Assembly: GCA_035771175.1 (NCBI GenBank)
Contig: JAYMFD010000352.1
Coordinates: 1 to 64,000, forward strand
DNA: 64,000 nt
Source: Paratinospora sagittata
Lineage: Eukaryota > Streptophyta > Magnoliopsida > Ranunculales > Menispermaceae
Reading direction: 5' to 3'
Position numbers and translations under genes: made by a program
Part shown: positions 25,216 to 35,755 of the stretch, piece after piece
Numbering within the stretch: the first letter of the stretch is position 1
Layout of the letters: every line of letters begins with the position of its first letter
The notes under the pieces: model-generated
Seen by the model: only the letters and a program-made list of their open reading frames with translations
What the model was told of the DNA's origin: nothing
Databases searched by the model: none

Positions 25216-25575
25216 GTGAAAGACTCTATAAAAATGATTTTGATTTTTTGATTAAAGTTTGATAAATCTCGATGAAAAATAAGATATTTTTGGATTAAAT
25301 CGATTCGACTAAAACATGCAGTCATGCATATTGCTGAATCAAATGGCAAAGAAGGTTCTACAACCTAAACATAATCTAATCATACACTAATGTCTTCAAA
25401 TGATCATGGTCTTCAAGTAGATCTTTTAATACGTTCGCCATTCATCATTGATTCTTTGAAACCTTCAAGTAAGATTAGATACACCATTTATGCAGTATCA
25501 TCGTAAACAAAATGTGATTTGTAAGCATCAAAATATCTTTCATACGAGGGACTTATGAGGATAATTGGTTCAACA

Positions 25576-26051
25576 ATGTTATAGAGTGTACGTGTCCTGA
25601 TATATTGAAATTTAGCTAGTTCAGTTCTATTAATTTAACCTTGGGATAGCGCCCTTGATAAATGTCATGAGGATATAATAATACCTCAAAGGAACAATAG
25701 TAAGTGTCTATGTCATCAAGAGGATAACTTGCGCTTATTAAGTTATGTAGATGCCAATTGGGGTGTGTATCCAGAGGAAAAATCTATGCCTGGAAATATT
25801 TTTTGTTAAACAATTGAGTTCTATTTGGAAATAGCAAGAAATGGTCTTGCCTCTCATTGTTAACAGTGACAATAAATTAGATGGCATATGCCTATGCTAT
25901 CAAAGAAGTGTTGTGGCGTATATGATTTCCACAGTGTCAGCGAGTGAACGTTACTACAATGAGATCATTGACAGTTTCTTGTGATTGTCAACCAGCTATT
26001 GATTCAATAATGGACCCCCAAATGTCATGAATATGTGAAACATATAGGCAT
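25576..26051 (+). pseudogene. Ty1/copia RT end and RNase H, decayed, part 2
   Basis: Continuation of the element at 22780-23575. It starts with an ML.T.PDI-like stretch (25576-25600). There follow a YLKGT-like stretch near 25690, LSYVDANWGVYPEEKS near 25740 (first RNase H aspartate region), SKK.SCL near 25840, AYAYAIKEVLWRI near 25890, the CD.QPAID motif near 25985, and HEYVKHIG at the end. Frame changes and stops separate these. It is cut by the solo LTR starting at 26052. Confidence 0.85.
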
Positions 26052-27427
26052 TGTCACACCCCGCCCGAACGCGCCTAAACCGACTAGACACTCACGGACG
26101 GGGCGCAAATGCATTATAACGATAACTGAGTGTGCAAAAACACGATTAAGTACAAGTCTGATTTCATTAATTTCATAATATATTTGTACATGAAATAGTT
26201 AAGGGAACATTCTCCCAAAATCCCCAATGAATAATACAATGGAAAAAAAATGTGGCCCCAAAAACCTGCACCCAGTCCACCCTAATCTCCTGCTGAAAAA
26301 TTGGATAACAACAGGGTGAGCTAAACGCTCAGTGGGTAAAATAGTTTGTGAATATAACAATTAATAAAGCAAACTTCATAATCAAATATCTTAAATACAC
26401 ATCAGAGTGTCATAATCAATCCAATATGTATGTATGCATGACACCGTCTCGTATTGGTTTGATGACTGTACATCGCCTGAGTTCACGTACAGATGTCCCT
26501 CCCCAGGAGTAGCCGGGTTCTCATTGTACATCCCTCCTCAGGAACGACTCTCTGGATTCACGTACAGATGTCCCTCCCCAGGAGTAGCCAGGTTCTCATT
26601 GTACGTCCCTCTCCAGAGAAATATAATGAATAGCGAGCATCGCTTCTAACTATTTTATGAATCATAAACCACATACGTCCCTAGGTGGTGCTATGTATGA
26701 TGCCAATGCATGAACTGGTTCGGTCTTTACATAACATTTTGACAGGATTTGGCAACGTCTAGTCATCCTTATCAGGGTCGGTATCACTACGTGCAAGGTT
26801 AGGACATTCAGTATTACTTGTATAAGCTGATAGCTTTCAAATAAGACCAACCAGATCAGTCTCCAGTTGAGAGGTGAGAGACGAGGTCTACTTAAATACC
26901 AATCGTCTAGAGCAGCACGCTGCCTCCCATTTACTATTTAAAGTTACTGAGGACAAGACTGAGTCTGGTTGAGCCAGATTGACCACTAATCCGACATAAC
27001 AACAGTGTAATACATGAACTCCAATTACACAGGCATAAGTATGACAGTATGAACATTATAGGCCATAATGCAGTGTAAATGAATAGTAAACATAATGATA
27101 AATGAATGTAAACTTTAATAAAAGTTATAAGACACGCAAACCTCTGTTTCGTTCCCCACCTTCAGATAAAAACTCCTTTGGAGACCGGCGCCTTCCCCCG
27201 GGCAGAATCGCGTTGCACAACACAGAGAGTCTCGGAAAGAGAGTCTCAAAAGAGAAGACAAAAACTCAAAATGAGTGAAAAAGAGAAGAAAAATCACAAG
27301 GAGAAGTGATTTTGATGTGAGAAATGAGGAGGGGGAGGGGTTGTTTATATAGAAACTTTGGCGCCTGAACATTCGGGCGGGTTGCCCGAACACACTTTTT
27401 TTTTTTGTTCAAACCTAGGGTATTACA
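26052..27427 (-). mobile_element. Solo LTR of chromovirus C family (C1)
   Basis: 1376 bp from TGTCACACCCC to GGGTATTACA, flanked on both sides by a perfect 5-bp duplication GGCAT (26047-26051 and 27428-27432). It belongs to the family of the two LTRs of element C (35416-37339, 45499-46789). By comparison with that element's PBS and PPT, the transcribed strand is minus. On that strand a TATATAAA box sits near 27350, just after a GAACATTC motif and a GGCGCC. An internal tandem duplication of about 80 bp (around 26480-26610) repeats the stretch TACAGATGTCCCTCCCCAGG. Confidence 0.93.
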
Positions 27428-27530
27428 GGCATAATATAAAAACATGACCCTATGCTTAAAATGATAGTTTGCCCCAAAACCAAGTCTATGTATTTCTGTT
27501 TGTAAAGACTATGGAGTTGTGTAGAATGTA
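27428..27530 (+). pseudogene. Copia C-terminal remnant, part 3
   Basis: After removal of the GGCAT-flanked solo LTR, the copia RNase H text continues from KHIG. It includes an NDSLP-like piece near 27460, compatible with the end of a copia polyprotein. The match is short and frame-broken, so the end is approximate. Confidence 0.45.
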
Positions 27531-27869
27531 ATATATTTATTGTTAATATCATGAACTTGTTTTATTATATTCATGAGCTTGTGTTGTTCATGTAATGCAT
27601 TTTCTTTTAATACCAACACCAATTTCAACACACAAGTATGTTCACGAGCTTGATTGACTTACTTACATAAGCAGTCACCTCTTGGCGCTTAGTGAGAAGC
27701 GAGCAAAAATGAGACATTTTAACTAATGTTGTTTTGAATAACAATAGGTCAATTTTTTATTCTTATGATATGTTGCCTTGATTTGAGTCAAGATAATGTC
27801 TTTTAAGTATAACATCGATAATGCACATACCCCACTATTCATTAAGCCGGTAGTTATTAACTAGATGTG
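27531..27869. other. AT-rich segment, no gene
   Basis: It follows the end of the copia polyprotein and may be the start of that element's 3' LTR. It has repeated 'tcatga(a/g)ctt' words near 27550 and 27580. Nothing else can be assigned. Confidence 0.35.
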
Positions 27870-29129
27870 TGATAAGTTGATTTTCGATATAGGTTATTAG
27901 ATGGTTTTTAATGTGATATGTTAATATATTAGGATGTTTTTATAGTGTATGCACTTAGTTTGTGTCTTATTTTGCAGGTAGTAAAGTAGAATCGAAATGG
28001 GAAAGAAATGGTCGCGAATAGAAGAAAAAAGAAGAAAAAAATGTGCAAAACAGAAAATGGGCGCCGCAGCGCCAGATGAAGAAGAAAAAGAGAAAGGAAA
28101 GTCATGACTGGGGGTTGGGTGTCTGAGTCTTATTGGGACTTTTGTTTTTAGTGTGATTTTGGGGTTTTCTTCTTTCCTTTTTGATAAGCCATTATAAATA
28201 CAAGTTAGGGAGTTTTATAGGAGAATAATTCATGAAGAAAGAAAGCAATTGAAGCATTGGAAATGAGGAAAAATCACATTGGAGAGGCGCGAAGAAACTG
28301 GATTCAAATTTGGTGGATTTGTGCTATTTTGTACTTTTCTTCCTTCTTTCTTTTGTAATTAATTTTTTCTATGTTCATGATGTTGAACCTATTGGATTTG
28401 GAGTTTTAGAAATAGTTATGGGCTAAATTTCTTGTCTAGAATCTCAATTGGATCTCATATAGATATTGGATTTCATGTTTGATTTTTTATTTTAATTAAT
28501 TATTTGAAGTTGTTTATTTTAATCTGTTCTTGTTACTTTTAATTAATTTTCCATTAATTAGATGATTTGTTAAATCTATATGATTTTGGCAAAGGGAGTT
28601 TAGGATTAGATTTGATTAAAATAACATATGATCAAAAAGGTAAAAACTATTGAGTTCATATGAGATAGAAATATACATGTGACATGCGTAACCATTGAAA
28701 AGCCTGATCTTAATGAATCTTGTTTTAATTTAAATTCCATAAAAATATAGGGATTTGATTAACCAAGGTATTTTTGCTTGACCATCGAATGAGGCTTGTG
28801 GATAAATTAAGCTCTTGGTTAACAACTCTAATTAATTAATCAATTAAAAAATAATTAGATGAATCCAATTGAAGTACGAGGAAAAATTGTAATTCTAGGT
28901 TTCAATATTTTGATTAATTTGATTAAGTTTGATTTGTTCTAAATAGAAGTTAGGTTTAATTATATTGCGTAGAAAAGAGTGAATTTTAATCAGTGTTTAG
29001 ATAAGATTAGGGTGAAATAATTTTAGTATTTAACAAAGAAATTTTGTAACAAATCTCTGTAGGACCAATACTATACTCTTCACTTTTTTACTTGTTAACG
29101 ATATTGAGCACTTGAAATTATATGCAACA
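27870..29129 (+). mobile_element. LTR of Athila/Tat-like gypsy element (E1)
   Basis: 1260 bp from TGATAAG to GCAACA. It is followed at once by a primer-binding site and the beginning of a gag gene, so this is a 5' LTR rather than a solo LTR. It shares blocks with E2 (29673-31055), E3 (31509-33025) and E4 (58159-59477), including 'gattttaa(a)gag' type text and TTACTTGTTAACG near the 3' end. A GC hairpin GGCGC-CGCA-GCGCC lies at 28060-28073. Confidence 0.85.
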
Positions 29130-29135
29130 AGTTTT

Positions 29136-29153
29136 TGGCGCTATTGCCGGAGA
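29136..29153 (+). other. Primer-binding site, tRNA-Asp type
   Basis: TGGCGCTATTGCCGGAGA lies 6 bp after the E1 LTR. It differs at three positions from the complement of the plant tRNA-Asp 3' end (TGGCGCCGTTGCCGGGGA, from general knowledge), the primer typical of Athila/Tat-like elements. Confidence 0.85.
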
Positions 29154-29283
29154 TGGTTTTCCTAATTTCTTTTGTTAATATTAATACCAATCAATTATAG
29201 TCTTAATCTGAAATTTTAAGTTTTATTTTTATTATTAATTATTCTTATGATTATTATTTTTTCTAGGTATTTGACTCCATTGT

Positions 29284-29407
29284 ATGCGAAAGTCTGGAAG
29301 CTTTAAATTAATTCCTTTTGATCCAGAGACTGAAAGGACTACATGGAGAAATCGTAAAAAGAAAAGACAAGCTTCTAAACAACAACACATAATGAAACAC
29401 CAGATTA
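29284..29407 (+). pseudogene. Gag N-terminal fragment of E1 element
   Basis: Forty-one codons from the ATG at 29284, beginning MRKSGSFKLIPFDPETERT. The PFDPE.ER stretch is typical of the start of Athila-like gag proteins. The frame is cut at 29407, where the sequence changes abruptly to minus-strand copia, so the rest of the element is lost. Confidence 0.65.
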
Positions 29408-29656
29408 TGTCATCCCTTCGGTCAAAGACATTCCATCGAGTACTCTGAGATCGGCTATGAACACTCTATATGCTTTACTATGTGAAGAGTAGCCTAAGAA
29501 GATCCCAATATCAGATTTTGGATCAAATTTATCCAAATTGTCTTTGTCATTCAAAATATAACATTTGAATCCAAAGACTCTAAAATGTTCTATATTGGGT
29601 ACTCTACCCTTCCATAACTCATACGGAATCTTTTTCATGTTCTTCAATCCTCGGCA
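29408..29656 (-). pseudogene. Copia integrase-RT linker, minus-strand element
   Basis: On the minus strand this encodes KIPYELWKGRVPNIEHF, then VFGFKCYILN, and GIFLGYSS.SKAYRVF. This is the conserved end of copia integrase and linker to RT. It belongs to the element whose integrase core is at 31056-31508; the E2 LTR separates the two. The downstream RT is missing because E1 abuts at 29408. Confidence 0.9.
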
Positions 29657-29666
29657 ACGGCGCCAA
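29649..29666 (-). other. Primer-binding site, tRNA-Asp type (E2)
   Basis: The plus strand reads TCCTCGGCAACGGCGCCA, one mismatch from the tRNA-Asp 3' end. It lies 6 bp inside the E2 LTR end, and the copia coding sequence restarts almost immediately beside it. E2 therefore consists of an LTR plus PBS only. Confidence 0.88.
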
Positions 29667-29672
29667 AAACTT

Positions 29673-31055
29673 GTTGCATGCAAAACTGCAAGTGTACGAT
29701 GTCAAGTAATAATATATTCCGATGAGAATCGGTTTGTCGTCCTCTAGGATTGACACTCACACTAAATATCACGTTCCTAATCCTAACTTTATCTAGAAAA
29801 TCATATTCAAGAGTTCAAGTAAAATTAAAAACAATAATTAAATAAACTAAAATTAAACTAGCAATGCAATGGAAATAGATAGAAAATCAGAGATAGAATG
29901 GTCTAGACGTTCAATGTCACCTTACTCTCAACTACGCCTTTATATATATATTTATCATTAAATCAGTTCTTTCGTTTATAAGTTAAAAATCCTAATGTTT
30001 CTAATTCCCCCTTTTGGAGCACCAATTAGAGCATATTATTATCACCTTGGTTTTATTCTTTCGATGAAAACTTAAGATGATAATAACTCATTAAGTTCAG
30101 TGATTTCCTTTTAACGACTTCAAAGGTTCTCGATCTCCTTTTGAGTCTCACGATTGCCTAGGTTATATTTTCCTTGTTCCAACCTAAGGTACCCTCTTTT
30201 GGAGCATCCGCCTCAAATCTATTATCATCTAATTCGTGGCCAAGGGATCAAAAGCATTAAACTTGAAAAAATATAAATCAACTAAAAAACTTCATTAATA
30301 ATACTCAAACAATAAAACCTACAACATAGTATCAAGTTCAGATCAATTTACACCTCTAGATAGAGGATTTAGTTCATAACAAGAGATATAAAAGCATGAA
30401 AAACATGATGAACATAAATCTAAAACCAGAAAAACAAAGTAGAAGGAAGGGAAAGTGTAGGAGAATCTTTAATATCTTCAATCTTGCTCTTCTCCGCTTC
30501 AAACCCTAGCTGTGCTCTTCATAATATTTTCTCCTCTCTATTTTATTTCCTCTTCATAATGTTCTATTTATAATAAGGAGTCAATAGAAACAAACTGCGT
30601 CCAATTTGGAGTTGAATTAAGAAAGTTATGATCAAAACACCCAAAATTAGAAAATTTTCAAAACTGTCTCGAACCCCGGCACCGTGGTGCCCAGTTGCTG
30701 GATTTCTGCACCCCTTCTTGCTTGGTTTCTTGTGGACTTAGCCAATTTTTTAGCTTTTTGACTTGGTTGAGTCATGTATCTTCCTTCAATCTTCATGCAA
30801 TTTGTTTCCAACTTCCAAATCAACTTTAGGTACATCAAAACACCTTCAAAACAAAGCAAATTAAGTGAGTATCATGCTTTTATAATCTCATGAACTAACC
30901 TATAAAAATACAAACCGAAATAATGCAAATATATCAAAACTTGACTAAACTATCAAATAACCAAATTTATGATAAACTAACCTAATATATGATCTAAACA
31001 CCATAAAATATACCTAAAACGTGCTCCAAAACAGATACTAAATACCTACTTATTA
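29673..31055 (-). mobile_element. Athila/Tat-like LTR (E2), LTR plus PBS only
   Basis: About 1383 bp, in reverse orientation (plus-strand edges TGTTGC and CTTATTA). It interrupts copia integrase between the stretches CYVMSRT (31062) and KNMKKIPYELW (29650). Unlike a solo LTR it keeps the PBS but no other internal sequence. A clear target duplication is not seen. The hairpin GGCAC-CGTG-GTGCC is at 30678-30691. Confidence 0.85.
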
Positions 31056-31508
31056 TGTCCTACTCATAACGTAGCATTTAGTGTTTATGGCCTCAGCCCA
31101 TAAATGAGTAGAAACATCATATTCACATAACATGATTCTACACATTTCTTGAAAAGTCATGTTCTTTCTTTCTACAACTCTATTTTTTTGTGGAGTCCTA
31201 GGGCTTGATAGATGATGTGTATAACCTTGTTTGTTACAAAAGTTTTCTAGATTTTTGTTCACAAACTCTCCACCCTTATCACTTCTAACAGTGGTAATTT
31301 TGTATCCTTTCTCATTTTCTACTTTATGGCAAAACTTGATGAATACGTCACCAACTTCATGTTTATGAGCAAGAAAGAACGCCCAAGTGAATCAATAGAA
31401 ATCACCAACAATAATATACACATAAGATTTTCCTTCTAAGCTTTGAGTCTAAGTAGGTCCAAAGTGATCCATATAGAGATCATTTCAAGACCTCTAAAGG
31501 CAGACATG
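31056..31508 (-). pseudogene. Copia integrase core, minus-strand element
   Basis: Minus-strand frames encode NLENFCNKQGYTHHLSSPRT, then QKN.VVERKN (the PQ.NGVVER.N motif of copia integrases with G changed to R), and LWAEAINTKCYVMSR. Upstream, frame-shifted but readable, is the catalytic-core stretch ending in F.HKVENEKGYKITT. It is interrupted on the left by E2 and on the right by solo LTR E3. Confidence 0.88.
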
Positions 31509-33025
31509 TGATAAGTAGGTATTTAGTATATGTTTTAGGTGTGGTTTATGGTCTTTAGTTCATATATTAGGTTAGTTTACCATAAATTTGGTTATTTGAT
31601 AGTTTAGTTACATTTTGGTGCTTTTGTATTATTTCGGTATGGATTTCTATAGGTTGGTTCATGAGATTATTAAAGCATGATACTCACTTGGTTTGATGTG
31701 TTTTATAGGTGCTTTGATGTTCTAAATGATGATTGAGAAGATGAAGACATAAAGCAAAAGGAGCCAAGGGAGTTAGAGTGAAGAAATAAGTGCATCCAAG
31801 CCTTGGGAGTGTGAAAAATTGGCTAAGTCCACAAGAAAATAAGGAAAAACAGGTGTAAAAACCCATAACAGGGCGACGCACCGCCGAAAAATTTGATTCT
31901 GCGCGACTTTTATATTTCGGCCATAACTTTCTCAATTTAACTTTGAATTGGACGTGGTTTGTTTCTATGGATTCCTTACTTGGAATAATATAGGATGAGG
32001 TTGATTTGGAGTGGAGAAAAAGAAGAAAAAGGGCGAGGAACAAAGCGGATGCGCGATTCAAAATAGAAATTTTCTAATTTTGTTCCGAACTTTCCTAGTT
32101 CGACTTGGACACTTCTTGAACGACTTCCTATGGACTTGTAGCTATATAAAGGACATTTTTTAGGGTTTTAAAAGCATCATAGAGGATAAAAGAAAAAGGA
32201 GAACGAGCCGAAGAAATTTGGATCGAAGGAGGCGAAGAACGTGAAGTTGGAAACAAGGGAGTATCTTCAACATCTTCCAATTGGTTTTCTAATTTCTTCT
32301 TATTTCTATTCAACATGTTCATCAATATTTTTATGTTTTCTTCTATTTCAATAATGAGTTAAGTTGTTTGTCGAGAGTTACAATTGGATCTCATATGGAT
32401 ATTGGATTTTATGTTTGATTTTAAATTTTAATTGATTATTTAGAGTTGTTTTTAATTAGATGATTTATTGAATATATATGATCTTGACAAAGGGAGTTTA
32501 GATTAGTGAACTTGATTAAAATAACATATGATCATAAGGGCGAAAGCTATTGAGTTCATGTGAGATAGAAATATACTCATGTGACATGTGTAACCATTGA
32601 AGAGTATAATCTTAATGAATCCTTTTTTAATTTAAATTTTATAGAAATATAGAGATTTAATTATTCAAGGTATTTTTTTTTTTACCATCGAAAGAGGCTT
32701 GTAAATAATTTAGACTCTTGGTTAACAAATCTAATTAATTAATTAATTGAAAACTAGTAAGATAAATCCAATTGAAATATGAGAGAAGATTGTAATTCTA
32801 AGTTTTAATTATTCTGTTTACTTTGAATAATTTGATTTTATTTTAGATTTAACTTTATTGTTTAGATTACAAAGAATTTTAATTGGTGTTTAGATAAGAT
32901 TAGAGTGAAACAATTTTAATATTTAACATAGAAATTCAGTAACAAATCTCTGTGGGAAAGATACTTTATTCATCACTTTATTACTTGTTAACGGTATTGT
33001 GCCCTTGCAATAATTTTACGCAACA
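31509..33025 (+). mobile_element. Solo LTR, Athila/Tat-like (E3), perfect TSD
   Basis: 1517 bp from TGATAAG to CGCAACA, flanked by a perfect 5-bp duplication ACATG (31504-31508 and 33026-33030). It lies inside the minus-strand copia gene, between the GAG-pre-integrase and the integrase core. Like its relatives it carries a GC hairpin, GGCGA-CGCA-CCGCC at 31872-31885, with one imperfect pair. The minus-strand frame at 31684-32061 is not coding. Confidence 0.93.
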
Positions 33026-33602
33026 ACATGATTTTCTTGCTTTTGAAGGATGATTTGGTATGCTTGTCAAGTTTACAAGGTTCACAAACCTTATCCTTTA
33101 GGTACACTCTCTTAGGAATGCCCTTTGCAAGCTCATTTTTGGCAAGTCTAGAAATATTATCCATACTAACATGAGCTAATCTCCTATGCCATAACCATGC
33201 ATCTTTATTCACAACAACACTCAAACAAGATACATTTTGATCACTAATATCATCAAGCAAAGTAGAATAAACAGTATTATGTCTATGAGCTATGAATGAA
33301 ATAGAACCATTAGGATGCTTAACAATACACCTATTTGCTTCAAAGCTAACATCATAACCCTTGTCACGTAATTGTTTTATGCTCAAGAGATTATGTTTTA
33401 GGCCCTTGACATACAAAACATCGTGAATTGAAAGAAATGAAGTACCAACAGTGCCTATACCTTTGATTTTACCTTTACTGTTGTCACTGAAGATCATATT
33501 TCCTCCAAGCTTGCTGGCAATGCTCAAAAAGATTGATTTATCTTTCGACATGTGCCTTGAGCAGTCACTATCGAGATACCAAAAATGTTTTTGTGATCCA
33601 GC
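33026..33602 (-). pseudogene. Copia protease and GAG-pre-integrase, SIRE-like
   Basis: On the minus strand the protease box reads LDSDCSRHMS where active copia proteases have DSG; the glycine is replaced by aspartate (GGC to GAC). It continues with LYVKGLKHNLLSIKQL, CIVKHPNGS and the GAG-pre-integrase stretch LWHRRLAHVSMDNISRL, with the zinc-binding C.PC.LDKHT downstream. This order and the HMS.DKS.F text are typical of SIRE/Maximus copia elements. It is continuous with gag at 33603-34677 and is cut by E3 at 33026. Confidence 0.92.
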
Positions 33603-34677
33603 CTACACCTTATAAAAGACCTTTGACTTTGGTAACCAAGTAGCTTTGGGTCCATTTATGTAAGCATCATTAAGAACAGTCTTTTCTACCCATGCTAGTC
33701 TACCCTTCTTAATTCTCTTAAGTGGGCATCTAAGGATAGTGTGGCATTGCCTATTGCAATGATGGAAATTGGGTATTTTGGTCAGTAAATTATTATAATC
33801 TTTATGTTTTGACCCTTTTGTGTACCCAAGTCCGGCCTTGTCAAAGGCACATCTTTGTGACCCTAATATCATATCAAAATTTTTTTGTCCATTGGTGAAT
33901 TTTTTTACAATACCAGACATGTCATCAACACTCTTTTTGAGTGTTTCAAGTTCCTTGGTCATTTTCTCCTTTTCTAAGGTCAATGCATCAATGTCCTCTT
34001 GTTGAGATTTAATCTCTTCAAGAGTTGTCATTAAGTTCTTTTTGAGCTTAGAGTTCTTTTTGACCTCTCTATTAAAGCAAGATTTCATATAATCAATATC
34101 AGAAGAATCAAAGAGATCATAATCAAAGGGTTTACATTTTACCTTAGTGTTTGCCATGAGACAAATCATTGCCTTTTCATTTTCTGAGTTGGATTCGTCC
34201 CCACTTGGGCTTGATTCATCCTAAGTGGCTTTAAGCACTTTCTTGTCCTTCCTTTTTGAGTTGAAGCTTCTTTTCTTCTTATTAGGATAGTCACTTTTCA
34301 TATGTCCTGGTTTATTGCAACCAAAACATATAAACTCCTTAGGCTTTGCCCCAAACTTTTTTTGTTTGTAGAATCTCTGGTTTGAGCTAGCCTTTCCTTT
34401 TCTCCTAATGAGACGGTTGAGCTTTTAAGAAAGCATTGCAATGCCTTCACCTTCTTATGAGTTTTCTGAATCAGTGTTCACATTTAGTGCAATGTTTTTC
34501 TTCCTCCTATCATCTACTTTAGGTGGGGCTTGGTTATTTTTGAGCTTTAGCTCATGGACCATTAAAGAACCATAAAGTTCATCGAAAGTGTACTCAGCCA
34601 AATTCTTCACTTCCTCTATAGTTGTAGCTTTAGGATCCCATATTTTGGGTAAACCTCTTAGAAATTTCCTAATGGTC
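33603..34677 (-). pseudogene. Copia gag C-terminal half, SIRE-like
   Basis: The minus strand encodes, in order, IRKFLRGLPKIWDPK (34680-34630, end of the UBN2-type gag domain), a zinc knuckle CFGCNKPGHMKSDY near 34290-34330 whose last cysteine is tyrosine, and a long coiled-coil-like region (34169-33820, with LEKEKMTKELETLKKSV). It ends with CAFDKAGLGY, a hallmark of SIRE-like gag. The frame is broken near 34200-34450. The N-terminal part of the same gag lies 15 kb away at 50064-50562, displaced by insertion of LTR D. Confidence 0.9.
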
Positions 34678-35038
34678 TGTCACGATCCCCTTCCGTAGGG
34701 TGATGTCATGACCAAAACAGAGTATTATACACCGTACCTAAAAGTATATAATATCCTATCAGCCTTCAAATATACAATTTTCCAAAAAAATTCATCAACA
34801 TGTCCCCATAAAATGGACATATTCACAAATTTCCTAATTTTCCCCAATTTCATCCATGTACATCATTCACATTTATATCACATTATAAACCAACATTACA
34901 TATCAAAATTCCTCATCCCAAGTTACTAAACACAAAACCATTCCACATATCATCACTCCACAAATTTCACATATTTGTTTAAGTTCAACTACCAACTCAT
35001 TTATATGATAATATATATGTAAGGAGTGATATATATAT
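34678..35038 (-). mobile_element. Solo LTR D, left piece
   Basis: Begins TGTCACGATCCCC. It pairs with the right piece at 48491-50063, which ends ACGGGGTGTTACA. The two make a roughly 1.93-kb LTR inserted in copia gag, flanked by TGGTC (34673-34677) and CGGTC (50064-50068), a 5-bp duplication with one mismatch. It is interrupted at 35039 by LTR B1. Confidence 0.82.
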
Positions 35039-35415
35039 TGTTGGTACACCCAAGAGGGGGGTGAATTGGGTGTTATGGCCATTTTTAAACTTTTCTAATG
35101 ACTTAGTGAAATACTTGGATACATTGGAATTGAATGCACATACTATTCTAAGATTCATAAAGTAAAATGCAAAAAGTAAAGTACACAAGCATTTATAGTG
35201 GTTCGGTCGCGCCTACGTCTACTACCTAATCTCCTGATTAGGATTTTTCTGAATCCACTAATGAATCCTCTTATGGGTGAGGACCAAATCATTACAAATG
35301 CCCTTTTACAAGTTCAAGGCAAACCTATCCTTTTCCAGGCTAAGGATGAACCACTTATCCTTTTTTCGAGCTAAGGAAGAACCCATGTTCCTATTGCGGG
35401 CTAAGGAAGAATCAC
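35039..35415 (-). mobile_element. Solo LTR B1, left piece (SIRE-like type)
   Basis: Starts TGTTGG and has CCAAGAGGGGGGTGAATTGG, then TTTATAGTGGTTCGG. There follow roughly 32-bp repeats of 'gctaaggaagaaccc...' type. It is broken at 35415 by chromovirus C and continues at 46790-48490. The total of about 2.08 kb matches LTR A in length. The flanks at the outer edges are AT-rich (ATATAT/ATACAT), so the target duplication cannot be read with certainty. Confidence 0.82.
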
Positions 35416-35492
35416 CGTCACACCCCTCACGGACATTCCTAAACCTGTGTAACACTCATAGGCAGGGCGCGAATGTAATACCCTGTATTTCA

Positions 35493-35526
<34 letters not shown>

Positions 35527-35560
35527 ACTATTTGAAATTTTTACTATTTGGGCAACGCCC

Positions 35561-35731
35561 GAACGTTCAGGCGCCTGCCAGAACGTTCAGGCGGCATGCC
35601 AGAACGTTCAGGCACCATGCCAGAACGTTCAGGCGCCTGCCAGAACGTTCAGGCGCCATGCCAGAACGTTCAGGCGCCTGCCAGAACGTTCAGACGCCTG
35701 CCAGAACGTTCAGACGCCTGCCAGAACGTTC
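35561..35731 (+). promoter_or_regulatory. Nine-copy GAACGTTC array upstream of TATA box
   Basis: The palindrome GAACGTTC starts at 35561, 35581, 35602, 35623, 35643, 35664, 35684, 35704 and 35724, at spacings of 20 or 21 bp (two helical turns). Between copies is a CAGGCGCCTGCCA-like linker, itself partly palindromic. A tenth copy lies in the right inverted repeat at 36045. GAAnnTTC is the dimer core of heat-shock elements, and ACGT is a bZIP core. Other C LTRs have only one or two such motifs at the same place (GAACATTC near 27369, GAACTTTC near 46708). Confidence 0.75.
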
Positions 35732-35747
35732 AGGCGCACAAAACCTC

Positions 35748-35755
35748 TATATAAG
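35748..35755 (+). promoter_or_regulatory. TATA box of foldback LTR
   Basis: TATATAAG lies 16 bp after the last GAACGTTC palindrome. It occupies the position of the TATATAAA box in solo LTR C1 (minus strand, near 27350) and is followed by a pyrimidine-rich stretch like that in C1. This is the expected U3 promoter position. Confidence 0.7.

Larger units (their letters stand above)
23576..25575 (-). mobile_element. LTR (copia SIRE-like, type A), inserted in copia RT
   Basis: About 2.0 kb running from TGTTGG to CAACA. The left edge matches the LTR edge at 50579, which is followed by a tRNA-iMet primer-binding site on the minus strand, so the true orientation here is minus. It contains the recurring stretch CCAAGAGGGGGGTGAATTGG and then TTATAGTGGTTCG. 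It splits the copia RT between a SLMYA-like stretch and an MLCT.PDI-like stretch. No internal element domains are present, so it behaves as a solo LTR. A clean 5-bp target duplication is not evident; an imperfect 8-bp direct repeat (ATGCTATA/ATGTTATA) abuts the edges. Confidence 0.75.

Noticed and set aside
23568..25583. A clean target duplication for LTR A
   Set aside because: The abutting 8-bp words (ATGCTATA and ATGTTATA) are not a 5-bp copy as found for the other elements, and may partly be adjacent copia codons.
31684..32061. A 125-codon minus-strand frame with a signal-peptide-like start
   Set aside because: It lies wholly inside the TSD-flanked solo LTR E3, on its antisense strand, and has no counterpart in E1, E2 or E4.
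35561..35731. Regular 20-21 bp repeats resembling a CRISPR array
   Set aside because: The linker between palindromes is itself repeated rather than unique, the context is a plant LTR promoter, and no cas genes are present.
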